NCBI RefSeq assembly: GCF_004348335.1 | Contig: NZ_SMJW01000022.1 | Location: forward strand, 1 to 49,876 | Direction: 5' to 3' | Length of the DNA stretch: 49,876 nucleotides | Origin: Actinomadura bangladeshensis | GTDB taxonomy: Bacteria > Actinomycetota > Actinomycetes > Streptosporangiales > Streptosporangiaceae | Shown here: piece after piece, positions 38,677 through 47,294 of the stretch | How the letters are laid out: each line of letters opens with the position of its first letter | Position numbering within the stretch: the first letter of the stretch is position 1 | The notes under the pieces: generated by a model | What the model saw: the letters and a program-made list of their open reading frames with translations, nothing else | What the model was told of the DNA's origin: nothing | The model's database searches: none | Program-made: the position numbers and the translations under genes

Positions 38677-39597
38677 CTAGGGCGCTTCCGCGGCGAGTTG
38701 CCAGAGGAGTTCGAAACGCTCCTTGCATGCGCGGGTGTAGTCGGTCCGGGTCCGGAGGCGGGTCATGAAGAAGCCGAGCTGGCGGTTGGAGGCCGGGACG
38801 GCCTCGTAGGCGACCTCCTCGTCGAAGAGGATGAAGTCCGTCGGAGCATCGTGGAGAGCGGGAATCTGGTCGTAGCGAAGCACCCTTACCTCGATCCCGG
38901 CACCGCGCTGCTCCTGGGCGATCGACCGGAAGACCTCGTCGTTGTCGTCGGGGTCACCCGGCATGATGAACAGGCGGCGGATGGTCACTCCCCGGGTCCT
39001 CGCTTCGGCCTGTGCCTTGAGATAGCGCCGCCCGTGCTCGCTGGTCCAGAAGCCACCGGTGAAGCTTTCCTCTTCCCCGTCGACCGTGGTGGTGCTCGTC
39101 GCATCGATGGTCTTCATGGTGGCCTGGGTGAGCTGGAGGATCCAGTCGTGGTCCTCGCCATCGCAGGTCATCTCGCGGTCGCCTCGGCTGAGCCTGTCGA
39201 TCAGCTCGGTGTCGCCCTTCACCACGATTTCGGTGAACCGCCTGATCAGCGGCGGGCAGTCCTGGCCGAAGTTCACCACGGCCTCACGGAACCGGGTGAA
39301 GGCCTCGCGGTCCAGGGCCGAGTCGCCCAGTGCCTGCTGCCACTTGGCGGACTCAATGGCCAGATCGGTGGCGTGCATCCATCGCTCGATCCTCTCGATC
39401 CTGCCATCGAAGTCGATCAGCAGCTGCACGAGCATGATCACGCTGCCGATCAGCACCGAGAGGGTGAGCGACTGGGCGACGGTCTGGTCAGCGCCGTAGT
39501 TCGTGATGATGAAGGCGAAGGTCCCGGCGACCGCGGCGACGGCCATCCTTCTGACCACAGCGCCAGCGGTGATCGACGGTAAGGGTTCTCTAGACAC
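38677..39597 (-). CDS. Two-helix membrane protein, unknown cytoplasmic domain
   Basis: A 306-residue protein. After a short N-terminus come two membrane helices (VVRRMAVAAVAGTFAFIITN and SLTLSVLIGSVIMLVQLL), then a long cytoplasmic part. Conserved-looking blocks are DWILQLTQATMKTIDATSTT, FWTSEHGRRYLKAQAEARTR, GVTIRRLFIMPGDPDDNDEV, GAGIEVRVLRYDQIPALHDA and DFILFDEEVAYEAVP. The last three recall the strands of phospholipase-D-like or sensor domains in actinobacteria, but the HKD signature is absent. GTG 39597 is chosen because it lies just before the membrane region; no good ribosome site is seen. No function is assigned. Confidence 0.65.
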   Translation of the reverse strand: MSREPLPSITAGAVVRRMAVAAVAGTFAFIITNYGADQTVAQSLTLSVLIGSVIMLVQLLIDFDGRIERIERWMHATDLAIESAKWQQALGDSALDREAFTRFREAVVNFGQDCPPLIRRFTEIVVKGDTELIDRLSRGDREMTCDGEDHDWILQLTQATMKTIDATSTTTVDGEEESFTGGFWTSEHGRRYLKAQAEARTRGVTIRRLFIMPGDPDDNDEVFRSIAQEQRGAGIEVRVLRYDQIPALHDAPTDFILFDEEVAYEAVPASNRQLGFFMTRLRTRTDYTRACKERFELLWQLAAEAP

Positions 39598-39637
39598 GGT
39601 CAACCACTTTCTAGAATCAGGCTCCGCATGGCCTTGA

Positions 39638-40334
39638 TCACTTCTGCTGGACCACGTAGCTGGCCTTATCGTGGAACCCGAGGACGACTCCGCCGTCCGC
39701 GACGAGGCGGCCCAGCGTGTTCCGCATCGCGCCGCACCAGCGGGCAGCGAGGTCGGTGTCGGCCATACGAATGCCCTTGATGTCCCTGGGCACCTCGAGC
39801 AGGACCGTCTCGGAATCCGCCGCACGGATTTCTGGCCCCCGTCCGGCCGGACGGCGAGCAGCCGCTGCGCATCGGCCGGATTTTCTACCGGCGTTGGACG
39901 GCCGCGTTCGACCGCCTGCCGCACATCGGGCTCCGCGATGTCCCAGACGACCCTGATCCGGTCGGACTGGTCCGGGCCCCGTTGATGGCGTCGGGCAACT
40001 GGCCGTAGTGGTTCTCGAGGTAGGCCTCGGCGCGCGCGCCGAGCTTCGCGAGGTTGAAGTGCGCGTTGCGGCGTACGGGCGGATCGAAGGTCCAGATGAC
40101 CGACGCGCCGACCAGCGCGCCGCCGTGAAAGGTCCCGGCGACGTAGTTCCCCTCATAGGCGTAGCCGCGCATGATCTCCCCGAGGATCGAGAGGGCGCCG
40201 TCCTCGAACCCCCAGATCCGGTCGACCAACTCGCAGGCCGCGGCCAGCTCGTCGAGCTCCGGTAGTTCCCGGATGACAAAAGGGACATGCCCACCTGCCT
40301 GGTTTCGGCGCACTCTTGATCTAAGACGCGCCAT
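39638..40334 (-). pseudogene. Frameshifted GNAT-like acetyltransferase
   Basis: Three frames join into one protein. ATG 40334 leads to VIRELPELDELAAACELVDR, IWGFEDGALSILGEIMRGYA, GALVGASVIWTFDPPVRRNA and AYLENHYGQLPDAINGA. A shift near 39985 gives DRIRVVWDIAEPDVRQAVER and NPADAQRLLAVRPDG. A shift near 39855 gives PEIRAADSETVLLEVPRDIK, ARWCGAMRNTLGRLVADG and FHDKASYVVQQK. The pattern fits a predicted acetyltransferase family (COG3375-like, GNAT fold). Two frameshifts in 700 bases indicate decay. Confidence 0.55.
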
Positions 40335-40344
40335 CACGTATACA
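40316..40344 (+). promoter_or_regulatory. Promoter of the SCO252x-type operon
   Basis: TTGATC (40316-40321), spacer of 17, TATACA (40339-40344), in an unusually AT-rich stretch. Transcription would start near 40351, only about nine bases before ATG 40360. That favours either a nearly leaderless message or use of TTG 40381, which has GGGAGGA at 40371-40377. Confidence 0.6.
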
Positions 40345-40359
40345 TTTTTACAATGAGGT

Positions 40360-41184
40360 ATGGGCGTTTCGGGAGGACTATTGTCCACGCACCGCAAGAC
40401 TGATCTTGACCAGGAGCGGCCAGCGAAGTGCAGTTTCAACCGAGACGTTTCGTGGAACCAGTTGGACTTGCCGACCTACTGGCAGTCCAACTACCAGGAA
40501 CCACACCGGGACGATCTGAGCTTCATCGCGACGATCGCTGCCTTCATGGCCGATCATCTTCAGGGCAGAACTGATCTGCGCGGTGTCGATGTCGGCACTG
40601 GAGCCAATCTCTATCCCGCCTTCTCCATGCTCCCCTTTTGCTCCACAGTGACACTGATCGATCTATCTACCTCGAGTATCGATTGGCTCACACGTGAACT
40701 CAGCGGTTCACTGGATGCCTGGACCCCCTTCTGGGACGAGTACACCAAGATTCCCGAGTACGCAGCCGCCGGCCCGCTGCACGAGGCCATCAAGGCCCAC
40801 GCCCGGATCGAGATCAAGCAGGCGTCGGTCTTCGACCTCCCCGGCGAGCAATGGGACGCCGGCACGATGTTCTTCGTGGCCGAATCCATATCCGGGGACA
40901 GCTCGGAGTTCAGGGCGGCGCTGGCGAGGTTCGTGCAGGCACTCCGGCCGGGCGCTCCGTTCGCCGTCGGATTCATGGAGAACTCCGAAGGCTGGCGGGT
41001 CCGCGATCAGGACTTTCCGGCTGTGGCGGTGTCCATCGCCGACGTCACAGCGTCCATGCCTGTTTCCACAGAGCTGCATCAGGTGAAACGGCTGAGCGCG
41101 GCAGAAAAGCCGATCCGCCCGGGTTACACTGGAATGATCTTGGCTTGCGGCATTAAGAGATCAACTGAAAGCCCAGCACGATGA
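40360..41184 (+). CDS. SAM-dependent methyltransferase, SCO2525 family
   Basis: Methyltransferase of about 274 residues with an NNMT/PNMT-like Rossmann fold. Motif I is GVDVGTGANLYPAFSMLPFC, motif post-I is VTLIDLSTSSIDWL, motif II is DAGTMFFVAESISGDSSEFR, followed by FVQALRPGAPFAVGFMENSE. The N-terminal WNQLDLPTYWQSNYQEPHRD is typical of the SCO2525 family (Streptomyces coelicolor naming). The substrate is unknown. It is the first gene of a five-gene operon whose order (2525-2524-2523-2522-2521) matches the known conserved set. The stop overlaps the next ATG. TTG 40381 is an alternative start with the better ribosome site. Confidence 0.85.
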   Translation: MGVSGGLLSTHRKTDLDQERPAKCSFNRDVSWNQLDLPTYWQSNYQEPHRDDLSFIATIAAFMADHLQGRTDLRGVDVGTGANLYPAFSMLPFCSTVTLIDLSTSSIDWLTRELSGSLDAWTPFWDEYTKIPEYAAAGPLHEAIKAHARIEIKQASVFDLPGEQWDAGTMFFVAESISGDSSEFRAALARFVQALRPGAPFAVGFMENSEGWRVRDQDFPAVAVSIADVTASMPVSTELHQVKRLSAAEKPIRPGYTGMILACGIKRSTESPAR

Positions 41185-43028
41185 GGATTCAGCCACGCGA
41201 AGAGCTCCTCAACCTCTGGCGCTCCCTCGTGAGGGTCTCGCTCGATGGGGACAAATGGCAATGGGGTGGCCGGCACGAGCGTAATTCGATCAGCGATGCC
41301 GAGCAACTCCTGTGCATCATCTATCCGGCGACGGTCCTCCCCTACTTCCGCCTCGACCGGCCCGACGACACCGCCGACGACATCCTCGAGGTGCTCCGGC
41401 CGCTCGGCGACGAGCTGGATATCCCCCGGCGCCTGATCGAGCTGCTCATCGAGCATATCGAGTACTACACCGACAGCGACGGCCCCTCCTTCACCGGAGG
41501 CAGCTACTTCGAGAGCACCGCGGACGGCGCGGAGCCCACCCCGGAGCAGATGCGGATCGACGTCGTCGACTCCTTCTCGATGGCGGTCTCGCTGATGCTG
41601 GGCACGCTGTCACTCGTCCGCACCTTCGGCAGCACGGTCATGAACCCCGAGGTCGAGCGCCGGCTGCGCCACCTTGAGCGGATCGCGAACGTGCGGCTGA
41701 CCGCCGCGCTGGTGGGTCTGCTGCGCAGCTTCGTCATCAACGTCTTCACGCCGGACTCCGACGAGGGCCGGGCTCTGCTCGGCACGGTGAACCGGGCCGG
41801 CCGCTCGAACCGCCAGGTCGCCGAGGAACTGCGCGCGTCGCTCCAGGAGATCCGGGCCTCCCTCGGGGACGTGCTCTTCGGATTCCGTCAGCAGCGCGTC
41901 GCCGAACTGATCGACAACCGCAACCGGCTGTTCGAGATCGGCTGGACCTGGGGCATCGCCGAGGACGCTCCCGAGGTGGACATCGCCACCTCGGTGACGA
42001 ACCAGCGCAGCGGCATTGCCGAGAGCGCCCCCTTCCTCTACTTCACGGTGAACGCCCTGGACGGCATCGCGGACCTGTTCTCCGGGCGCACGACCGTCCT
42101 CGGCCTCCTCAACGAGGAGCAGCAGCGCCTCGCCGGTGCGCTCAAGTTGCGCTGGGAACTCACCCACCGGTACTGGGGCACGATCGCGACCTTCGGCGAC
42201 GCCCACCGGTGGTCGCTGGAGGACCTGCCATGGCGCACCACCGACGACCGGGAGTCCGACCACTTCAGCCTGCTGATCATCTCGCTCGTACTGCAGGACC
42301 AGGAGGTCCGCGGCGGGAGGACCACGGAACTCCCGCGGCTGGCGAAGCTCCTCACCAAGCTTGGGGAGCGCGGCCGCGTGACCAGCCGGGCGACCCAGGG
42401 CGATCCCGCCCTCCGTCATCACATTCCCGGGACGGAGATCCAGCTCGGTGGCAGCGGGGTTGGCGGGCCCGACCTGCTCTGGCGGCTCACGGACTTTGCC
42501 CCGCTGCTGCTCAAGAACGTCCTACGTCTGGCCCGGCTGTCCGGGGACGCCGACCTGCGGGAAGACCTCGTGCAGACTGCGGACGAGATCTGGGACCACA
42601 TCTTCCGCCGCCGGATCCAACGCTCGGCCAACGCGGGGCTCTGGGACGACGCGGCGAACGTCTTCGAGAGCATCCAGCAGCACAACGACCGCCCGTCCTG
42701 GTACTACACCGAGCGGATCGTCGAGTGCATCGTCATGGCGATCGGCCTCATCCGCGACCCGCCGCCGCGCAACGGCGACATCCACGCCTACGCCCGCGGC
42801 ATCCTCAGCGAGACCGACAACCTCTTCGACCTGGAACTCCTCGAGGCCAACGTGGTCGATCGGGGAGCGCTGCGCGCGCAACTGGAGGAGGCGCGCCTCA
42901 ACCTCCGCCACGCCCACGAGATCGCGCCGCTGCGGCCGGCCACCGCCATCGGGATCGCGATGGAGATCCTGCGCATGCTGGAGAAGGTCGGCGTGGCGCG
43001 GCGGAACGCCGCGGAAGGGAGCGGTTGA
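41181..43028 (+). CDS. SCO2524-family protein, function unknown
   Basis: A large helical protein of 615 residues with no known catalytic motif. Blocks seen are EELLNLWRSLVRVSLDGDKW, RNSISDAEQLLCIIYPATVL, DVVDSFSMAVSLMLGTLSLV, NVFTPDSDEGRALLGTVNRA and FEIGWTWGIAEDAPEVDIAT. Further on are FFTVNALDGIADLFSGRTTV cut to its core, WSLEDLPWRTTDDRESDHFS and SWYYTERIVECIVMAIGLIR. There are no membrane segments or signal. It always travels with the variant P-loop protein that follows (two-base gap), so it is a likely partner or scaffold. Identity rests on size, position and remembered family wording. Confidence 0.8.
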   Translation: MRIQPREELLNLWRSLVRVSLDGDKWQWGGRHERNSISDAEQLLCIIYPATVLPYFRLDRPDDTADDILEVLRPLGDELDIPRRLIELLIEHIEYYTDSDGPSFTGGSYFESTADGAEPTPEQMRIDVVDSFSMAVSLMLGTLSLVRTFGSTVMNPEVERRLRHLERIANVRLTAALVGLLRSFVINVFTPDSDEGRALLGTVNRAGRSNRQVAEELRASLQEIRASLGDVLFGFRQQRVAELIDNRNRLFEIGWTWGIAEDAPEVDIATSVTNQRSGIAESAPFLYFTVNALDGIADLFSGRTTVLGLLNEEQQRLAGALKLRWELTHRYWGTIATFGDAHRWSLEDLPWRTTDDRESDHFSLLIISLVLQDQEVRGGRTTELPRLAKLLTKLGERGRVTSRATQGDPALRHHIPGTEIQLGGSGVGGPDLLWRLTDFAPLLLKNVLRLARLSGDADLREDLVQTADEIWDHIFRRRIQRSANAGLWDDAANVFESIQQHNDRPSWYYTERIVECIVMAIGLIRDPPPRNGDIHAYARGILSETDNLFDLELLEANVVDRGALRAQLEEARLNLRHAHEIAPLRPATAIGIAMEILRMLEKVGVARRNAAEGSG

Positions 43029-43029
43029 C

Positions 43030-43950
43030 GTGCTCGTCATCGCCACCTCCGACAAGGGCGGCACCGGACGCTCGGTCACCACCTGCAACGTCGCCTACCG
43101 GCGCGCGATCCAGGGCGATGACGTCTGCTACCTGGACTTCGACTTCGGTTCGCCGACCGCGGGGGCGATCTTCGGGGTCGAGCGGATGGCTCACGGGACG
43201 CAGGGTGAGGACGGGCTCCACCGTTATCTGCAGGGCAAGACGGTGACGCCCGGCCATGTCGACATATGGTCGGAGAGCCGGCGGCCCCCGGGCACCGGTC
43301 CGCGGCCCACCGGCGCCGGGAACCTCGTCCTGTATCCCGGCGACCTCGGCGGCGGCGAGTTCACCGCCAAGCCGGAGGTCATCGACCGCTGCGCCGACCT
43401 GCTGCTGCTGTTGCAGAGCCAGTTCTCGGTGATCTTCATCGACCTGAGCGCCGGGCGCTCCCACGCGGCGGAGATGATCCTCACCGTCACCGCGCGGGAA
43501 AAGCGCATCCCCGACACCCGCTGGCTGGTCTTCCACCGCTGGACCAGGCAGCATATCTCGGCCGCGGCGGACCTGGTCTTCGAGGACCGGGGGCTGCTGG
43601 AGTTCGGCAGCCTGTTCGGCCACGACCGCGACCAGCTGCGCCGCCGCATCCGCTTCGTACGGACTGCGGTGATCGACCCGAAGAGTGACCAGGGCGTGCT
43701 GGGCCTGCGCGCCGAGCAGGAGGCATGGCTTCGCCAGGTCGACCGGAACCTCAACGAGCAGGCCAACATCGCGGGCCTGGGCCGCACCTCGGTGATCGCG
43801 ACGGTGCCCGTCGACCCGGTGCTCCAGTGGCGGGAGCAGCTCATCACCGACGAGGACGTCTACGCCGAGATCGCCAACGAGGGCACTGTCGAGGCGTTCG
43901 CCGGGCTCGCCAGGAATCTGGACGACCCGGGGGCATGGAGCCGGATATGA
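43030..43950 (+). CDS. SCO2523-family variant P-loop protein
   Basis: ParA/MinD-like protein of 306 residues. It begins MLVIATSDKGGTGRSVTTCN: the deviant Walker A normally reads KGGxGK(S/T), but here Arg14 replaces the invariant second Lys, while the signature Lys9 is kept. Switch I/A' region YLDFDFGSPTAGAIF and Walker B VIFIDLSAGRSHAAEM are present. Later blocks are DTRWLVFHRWTRQHISAAAD and IATVPVDPVLQWREQLITDE. Such proteins usually dimerise around ATP on a membrane or DNA. The Arg change may allow binding without normal turnover. GTG 43030 follows the previous stop by one base; the end overlaps the next gene as ATGA. Confidence 0.85.
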   Translation: MLVIATSDKGGTGRSVTTCNVAYRRAIQGDDVCYLDFDFGSPTAGAIFGVERMAHGTQGEDGLHRYLQGKTVTPGHVDIWSESRRPPGTGPRPTGAGNLVLYPGDLGGGEFTAKPEVIDRCADLLLLLQSQFSVIFIDLSAGRSHAAEMILTVTAREKRIPDTRWLVFHRWTRQHISAAADLVFEDRGLLEFGSLFGHDRDQLRRRIRFVRTAVIDPKSDQGVLGLRAEQEAWLRQVDRNLNEQANIAGLGRTSVIATVPVDPVLQWREQLITDEDVYAEIANEGTVEAFAGLARNLDDPGAWSRI

Positions 43951-44897
43951 CGGAACCCGAGCTGGAGGTCGCCGTCCTCACGAGCAGGCCCCGCGTGGAG
44001 CTGGTGCCGCGCTCGCACCTGTCGCTCGAACTCGGTCACCTGTACATGGAGGACCTGCTGGAAGGTCCGCAGGCCCTGGGCCGCCACTTCGCGCGGATCA
44101 GTCCCTGGGCGGACTCCGTTCGCGCCCGCCATCCAGCGCCGATGCGGGTCAGTACCTGCTTCCTGGTCGACGACTACTTCAGCCAGCTCACCTCGCCTAA
44201 GAAGCTCGTGCCGGAACTACTCGACGCGGCACGCGACGCCGGGCTCGGCATCGACTACCTGGTGCGGGAGTCCGCGTGCGCCTCCGCCGGCGAGGTCTCG
44301 CCGGCGGAACTGGTCCTCGGGCGCATCGTCTCCGATCCCCCGCGCGGCAGCAACGGCCTCCGCCCGCCGGTCCACACGACCGGCTGGGTCTCCAACAGCA
44401 GAGACAGGCTCAGACCGGACGGGCTGGACGAGGCGCTCGCCACCCGTCCTTGGCGCCCTCCCGAGCAGAACGGCGCCCGGAGCCACTCCATCTGCATGGA
44501 GGTCCAGCTCTGGGACGACCTGGACGGCCGACGGCGATGGTCCTGCGCGATGCTCTCGGCCGTCTGGCAGCTGCTCCGGCTGGGACTCCTCCGTCATCAG
44601 GGCAAGCCCGTGATCTCGCCCGAGCGGTGGACGGCCGAGTACCCGGACCGCTGGGAGGATCTTCCGCCGCTGGTCCGGCTCACCGACGGCGCCCAGCCGT
44701 TCGCCGCCTTCCAGACGATGTCGGTGCTGGAGACCCGGTTCGCCGGTGTGGAGGCCGCCGTCCGGACGATCCTCGATCAGGTCTCCGTCGATCCGGCCGT
44801 CAGCGAGCAGACCGCCGCGCAGGCCGCCGCCCAGGGCATCGAGCTTCCCGCAGACGTCGTCGGCAGGATCTCCCATGTCTTCAACGACGGCTTCTGA
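43947..44897 (+). CDS. SCO2522-family protein, function unknown
   Basis: A 316-residue soluble protein. Blocks seen are VPRSHLSLELGHLYMEDLLE, MRVSTCFLVDDYFSQLTSPK, LLDAARDAGLGIDYLVRESA, MEVQLWDDLDGRRRWSCAML, LSAVWQLLRLGLLRHQGKPV and WEDLPPLVRLTDGAQPFAAF. The DDYF segment after a hydrophobic strand is suggestive of a metal or nucleotide site, but no family with a known reaction is recognised. ATGA overlap with the P-loop gene upstream; the next gene starts 23 bases inside its end, giving strong coupling of the last three genes. Confidence 0.8.
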   Translation: MTEPELEVAVLTSRPRVELVPRSHLSLELGHLYMEDLLEGPQALGRHFARISPWADSVRARHPAPMRVSTCFLVDDYFSQLTSPKKLVPELLDAARDAGLGIDYLVRESACASAGEVSPAELVLGRIVSDPPRGSNGLRPPVHTTGWVSNSRDRLRPDGLDEALATRPWRPPEQNGARSHSICMEVQLWDDLDGRRRWSCAMLSAVWQLLRLGLLRHQGKPVISPERWTAEYPDRWEDLPPLVRLTDGAQPFAAFQTMSVLETRFAGVEAAVRTILDQVSVDPAVSEQTAAQAAAQGIELPADVVGRISHVFNDGF

Positions 44898-45849
44898 GAG
44901 CACCCTTTCCATCGGGGAGGTCCGCACTGGCCTCCTCGGGCACTCCGCGCAGCTGTCCATGGCGGAGACGGTCAGGCTGCTCGACCTAGTGCCCGGTGAG
45001 CAGGTGCGGCACACCGCGTACCCGCGCGCCTACGCGGTCTCGCCCGGGCGGCTGGCCGGCATCGACTGCTTCATGCCCTCGCACTCGGGACGTCGCGTCC
45101 GGGGCGTCGGCACGTTCGCGACACGGGCCACCTTGACCGGCGGCCTGATCGTGCAGTCCTGCTCGCACACCACGCTCGTGCCGTCGTCCCGGCGGTACCG
45201 GCAGGCGTGGTCGCACTACCTGGCCGAGCCCGGCGTGGTCGAGTGCCTCGGCCGACTGCGCCCGGAGGACGTGGCCGCGGGATTCGCCGAGGACGAGCAC
45301 GGCCACCTGAACATCGAGATGGGGCGGACCGCCGAGTCCACGATCTTCGATCTCCAGCGGTCGGGCCTGCTCGACGGCAGGCAGCCGCTGCACGCCCCTC
45401 TCGGTCGGTGGCGGTGGGCGCTGCAGCCCGTGGAGGACGGCGACCCGGGCCTCTACCGCTTCACCGTCCTGCCCGAGGGCACCCGCTTGCTCCGGCTCGC
45501 AGTCGCCTGGCCGAACATCTCCGACCTGCTCGACCTGGTCGAGGACCTCGCACTGCACGACTGGCTGCTCGACTTCGTCCACCGGCAGATCGAGCGGGCG
45601 CGCCCCGGATCCGGGGACCTGGACCGGACGCTCCAGCACATCGGCCCCGTCATCGACCACTTGCTGCACCACTGGATGCCCAAGGCGCGGGTCCAGCCCG
45701 GCCTGTACGGGCTGTGGGACGCCTTCGACCGCTTTCAGGGCCTGACCCGCCAGTGGGACCTGACCACCGCCCGGATCCGCGACCATGTGGCGCTCAACAG
45801 CCTGCGCCTGGTCCGGCGCGCGGAAAGCGAATGGCCGGGGATACGGTGA
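44875..45849 (+). CDS. SCO2521-family protein, function unknown
   Basis: A 324-residue soluble protein, last in the operon. ATG 44875 lies inside the previous gene and gives STLSIGEVRTGLLGHSAQLS, then HTAYPRAYAVSPGRLAGIDC, RVRGVGTFATRATLTGGLIV and QSCSHTTLVPSSRRYRQAWS. After that come YRFTVLPEGTRLLRLAVAWP and WLLDFVHRQIERARPGSGDL. The N-terminal half is beta-rich with VGTFATRA/TTLV strands, the C-terminal half helical. No catalytic motif is recognised. The identity rests on order and remembered family features. A degenerate IS630 copy begins right after it, so the operon end is also the edge of a scrambled region. Confidence 0.8.
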   Translation: MSSTTASESTLSIGEVRTGLLGHSAQLSMAETVRLLDLVPGEQVRHTAYPRAYAVSPGRLAGIDCFMPSHSGRRVRGVGTFATRATLTGGLIVQSCSHTTLVPSSRRYRQAWSHYLAEPGVVECLGRLRPEDVAAGFAEDEHGHLNIEMGRTAESTIFDLQRSGLLDGRQPLHAPLGRWRWALQPVEDGDPGLYRFTVLPEGTRLLRLAVAWPNISDLLDLVEDLALHDWLLDFVHRQIERARPGSGDLDRTLQHIGPVIDHLLHHWMPKARVQPGLYGLWDAFDRFQGLTRQWDLTTARIRDHVALNSLRLVRRAESEWPGIR

Positions 45850-45855
45850 GATGGT

Positions 45856-46330
45856 GTCCTGCGCCTGAAATTCGTCGGCAGACGCGTGCAAGGGATTCGA
45901 GGATCTTTTCGGCAGTCTTGGTCCAGACGAACGGTCGCGGGTGGCGTACCAGTCGGTGATCCAGCCCGGATGTCGGCCTCCGGTCGCTTGCACGCTCTCG
46001 TACGCACCCCCGAGGGATCTTCTGCTCGGCCAGGAAGCCGAAGCAGCGCTCGACATGGTTGAGCCAGGAGGAGCCGGTCAAGGGTGATCGGCGGCGGTCG
46101 GCCCGGCCGGTCCTCCTGGGCAGTCACCGTCAACCCGTTCTCGGGCCGCCCATCCCTGGCGCATCCAGCCCGCCCGCGCGAACGCAGCCCGCCACTGGCG
46201 CACCATCACCACCGACCTCCCCAGATCCGCGCCACCTGCGCGTTACTGGCACCGGGCACGGCACACGCCAGCACGATCCGGGGCGCGGACCGCCGCTCGC
46301 GACGCCTCCACCGCCCCATCTCCGTCCGCG
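45856..46330 (-). pseudogene. Degenerate IS630-family transposase
   Basis: Pieces of an IS630 transposase in several frames. Near 46330-46230 are SAPRIVLACAVPGASNAQVA (N-terminal helix-turn-helix) and VRQWRAAFARAG. Near 46100 is GRPPPITLD. Then come GSSWLNHVERCFGFLAEQKI (the last catalytic region, here with Glu of NHVER), a frameshifted WITDWYAT, and PFVWTKTAEKILESLARVC with RRISGAGH. Most of the DDE core is deleted and frames change at least three times. It belongs to a different IS630 subgroup from the intact element at 5054. Confidence 0.65.
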
Positions 46331-46340
46331 CGGATCTCTT

Positions 46341-46878
46341 CGGCATGGTCCTACACGCAGTCGATGCCGACATCGGTCTCAAGGGCCGACTCCCGCACGG
46401 CCATCACGCGCATGAACTCGACCGCGAGGGCGTCCGCCAGCTACAGCCCTCGCGTTATGGCGGATCCGAGAAGCGGCTCGCGTCCGCACGAGCGGCTCAG
46501 CGGCGACGGCGCGCTCGCGGAGGAGGGGAGTACCTCGTCGACGAGCCGGCCATGCTCCTTCTCCTCGTCCGCCAGGCACAGCAGGCGGGAGGAGCGGAGT
46601 TCGATCGGCCGCCCCCAGGCGGCGGCGAGCCGCTCGATCCAGTCCGGGTATAGGCCGCGGCTATGTTGGGCCATGGGGGCTGAGCTCGGCGTGCTGGACG
46701 GGTGAGAGGCCCTGCACGTGTGCGTCCGCGAACCCGAGCGGCAGATCGCCTTCCGCAGATGGACGACCCGCGTAGATGATGCGACAGCAAGATTTTCTGG
46801 AACCCGAAAACTCCGGGCCGGTCCCTGCGGACTGGTCGGCGCCGTCCTTGGAAAGCGAAACACGCGTCACATGCGCAA
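46341..46878. other. Unresolved debris between IS630 remnant and next gene
   Basis: About 540 bases without a confident gene. On the minus strand, ATG 46674 gives YPDWIERLAAAWGRPIELRS, SRLLCLADEEKEHGRLVDEV up to a stop at 46441. Further on is LADALAVEFMRVMAVRESAL up to 46341. Both read like protein but no family is recognised, and they are probably remnants cut by the insertion sequence. Confidence 0.3.
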
Positions 46879-47262
46879 CTAGTAGCCGGTGTCGTTTGCG
46901 GTGTGGATTGTCGCGTTTTCGAGGGCCGTGTGCAGCGTGGTGGCGGCTTCAGCGAGAAGGCGGTCCACGATGGGGAGTCTGACGGCGTACCAACCCTCAT
47001 CGCCGGCCACTGACATGGTGACGGCGGGGCCGGAAGGAGAGGAGGCGACGGACACGGTCGTTCGCACCGGGAAGCGCCTGCGGCCGGGGGCGAGGTAGGC
47101 GCCCCATAGGCGGAATGCGAGGCGTGAGCCGGTTCTGGCGTGCACCGTCCAGCCCTGCCTTGTCACGTCCTTCCAATTCAGCGCGGCGAGTGTGCGGAGA
47201 ACGGCGTCCATCACCGCAGCCGGGTCGCCTTGGGGAACCACCCATGTTCGGTCGGCCTGCAT
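46879..47262 (-). CDS. Hypothetical protein, 127 aa
   Basis: A small soluble protein with alpha-beta wording: RTWVVPQGDPAAVMDAVLRT, LAALNWKDVTRQGWTVHART, AFRLWGAYLAPGRRRFPVRT, PAVTMSVAGDEGWYAVRLPI and VDRLLAEAATTLHTALE. The pattern of a helix, several strands and a closing helix recalls SRPBCC-like or DUF1499-like small domains, but nothing decisive is visible. ATG 47262 has AGAGG seven bases upstream. It follows the amidase gene by 32 bases in the same direction and may be cotranscribed with it. Confidence 0.75.
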   Translation of the reverse strand: MQADRTWVVPQGDPAAVMDAVLRTLAALNWKDVTRQGWTVHARTGSRLAFRLWGAYLAPGRRRFPVRTTVSVASSPSGPAVTMSVAGDEGWYAVRLPIVDRLLAEAATTLHTALENATIHTANDTGY

Positions 47263-47294
47263 GGGCACCTCTTGCTCGAAGGCGGGCGGAGGGG

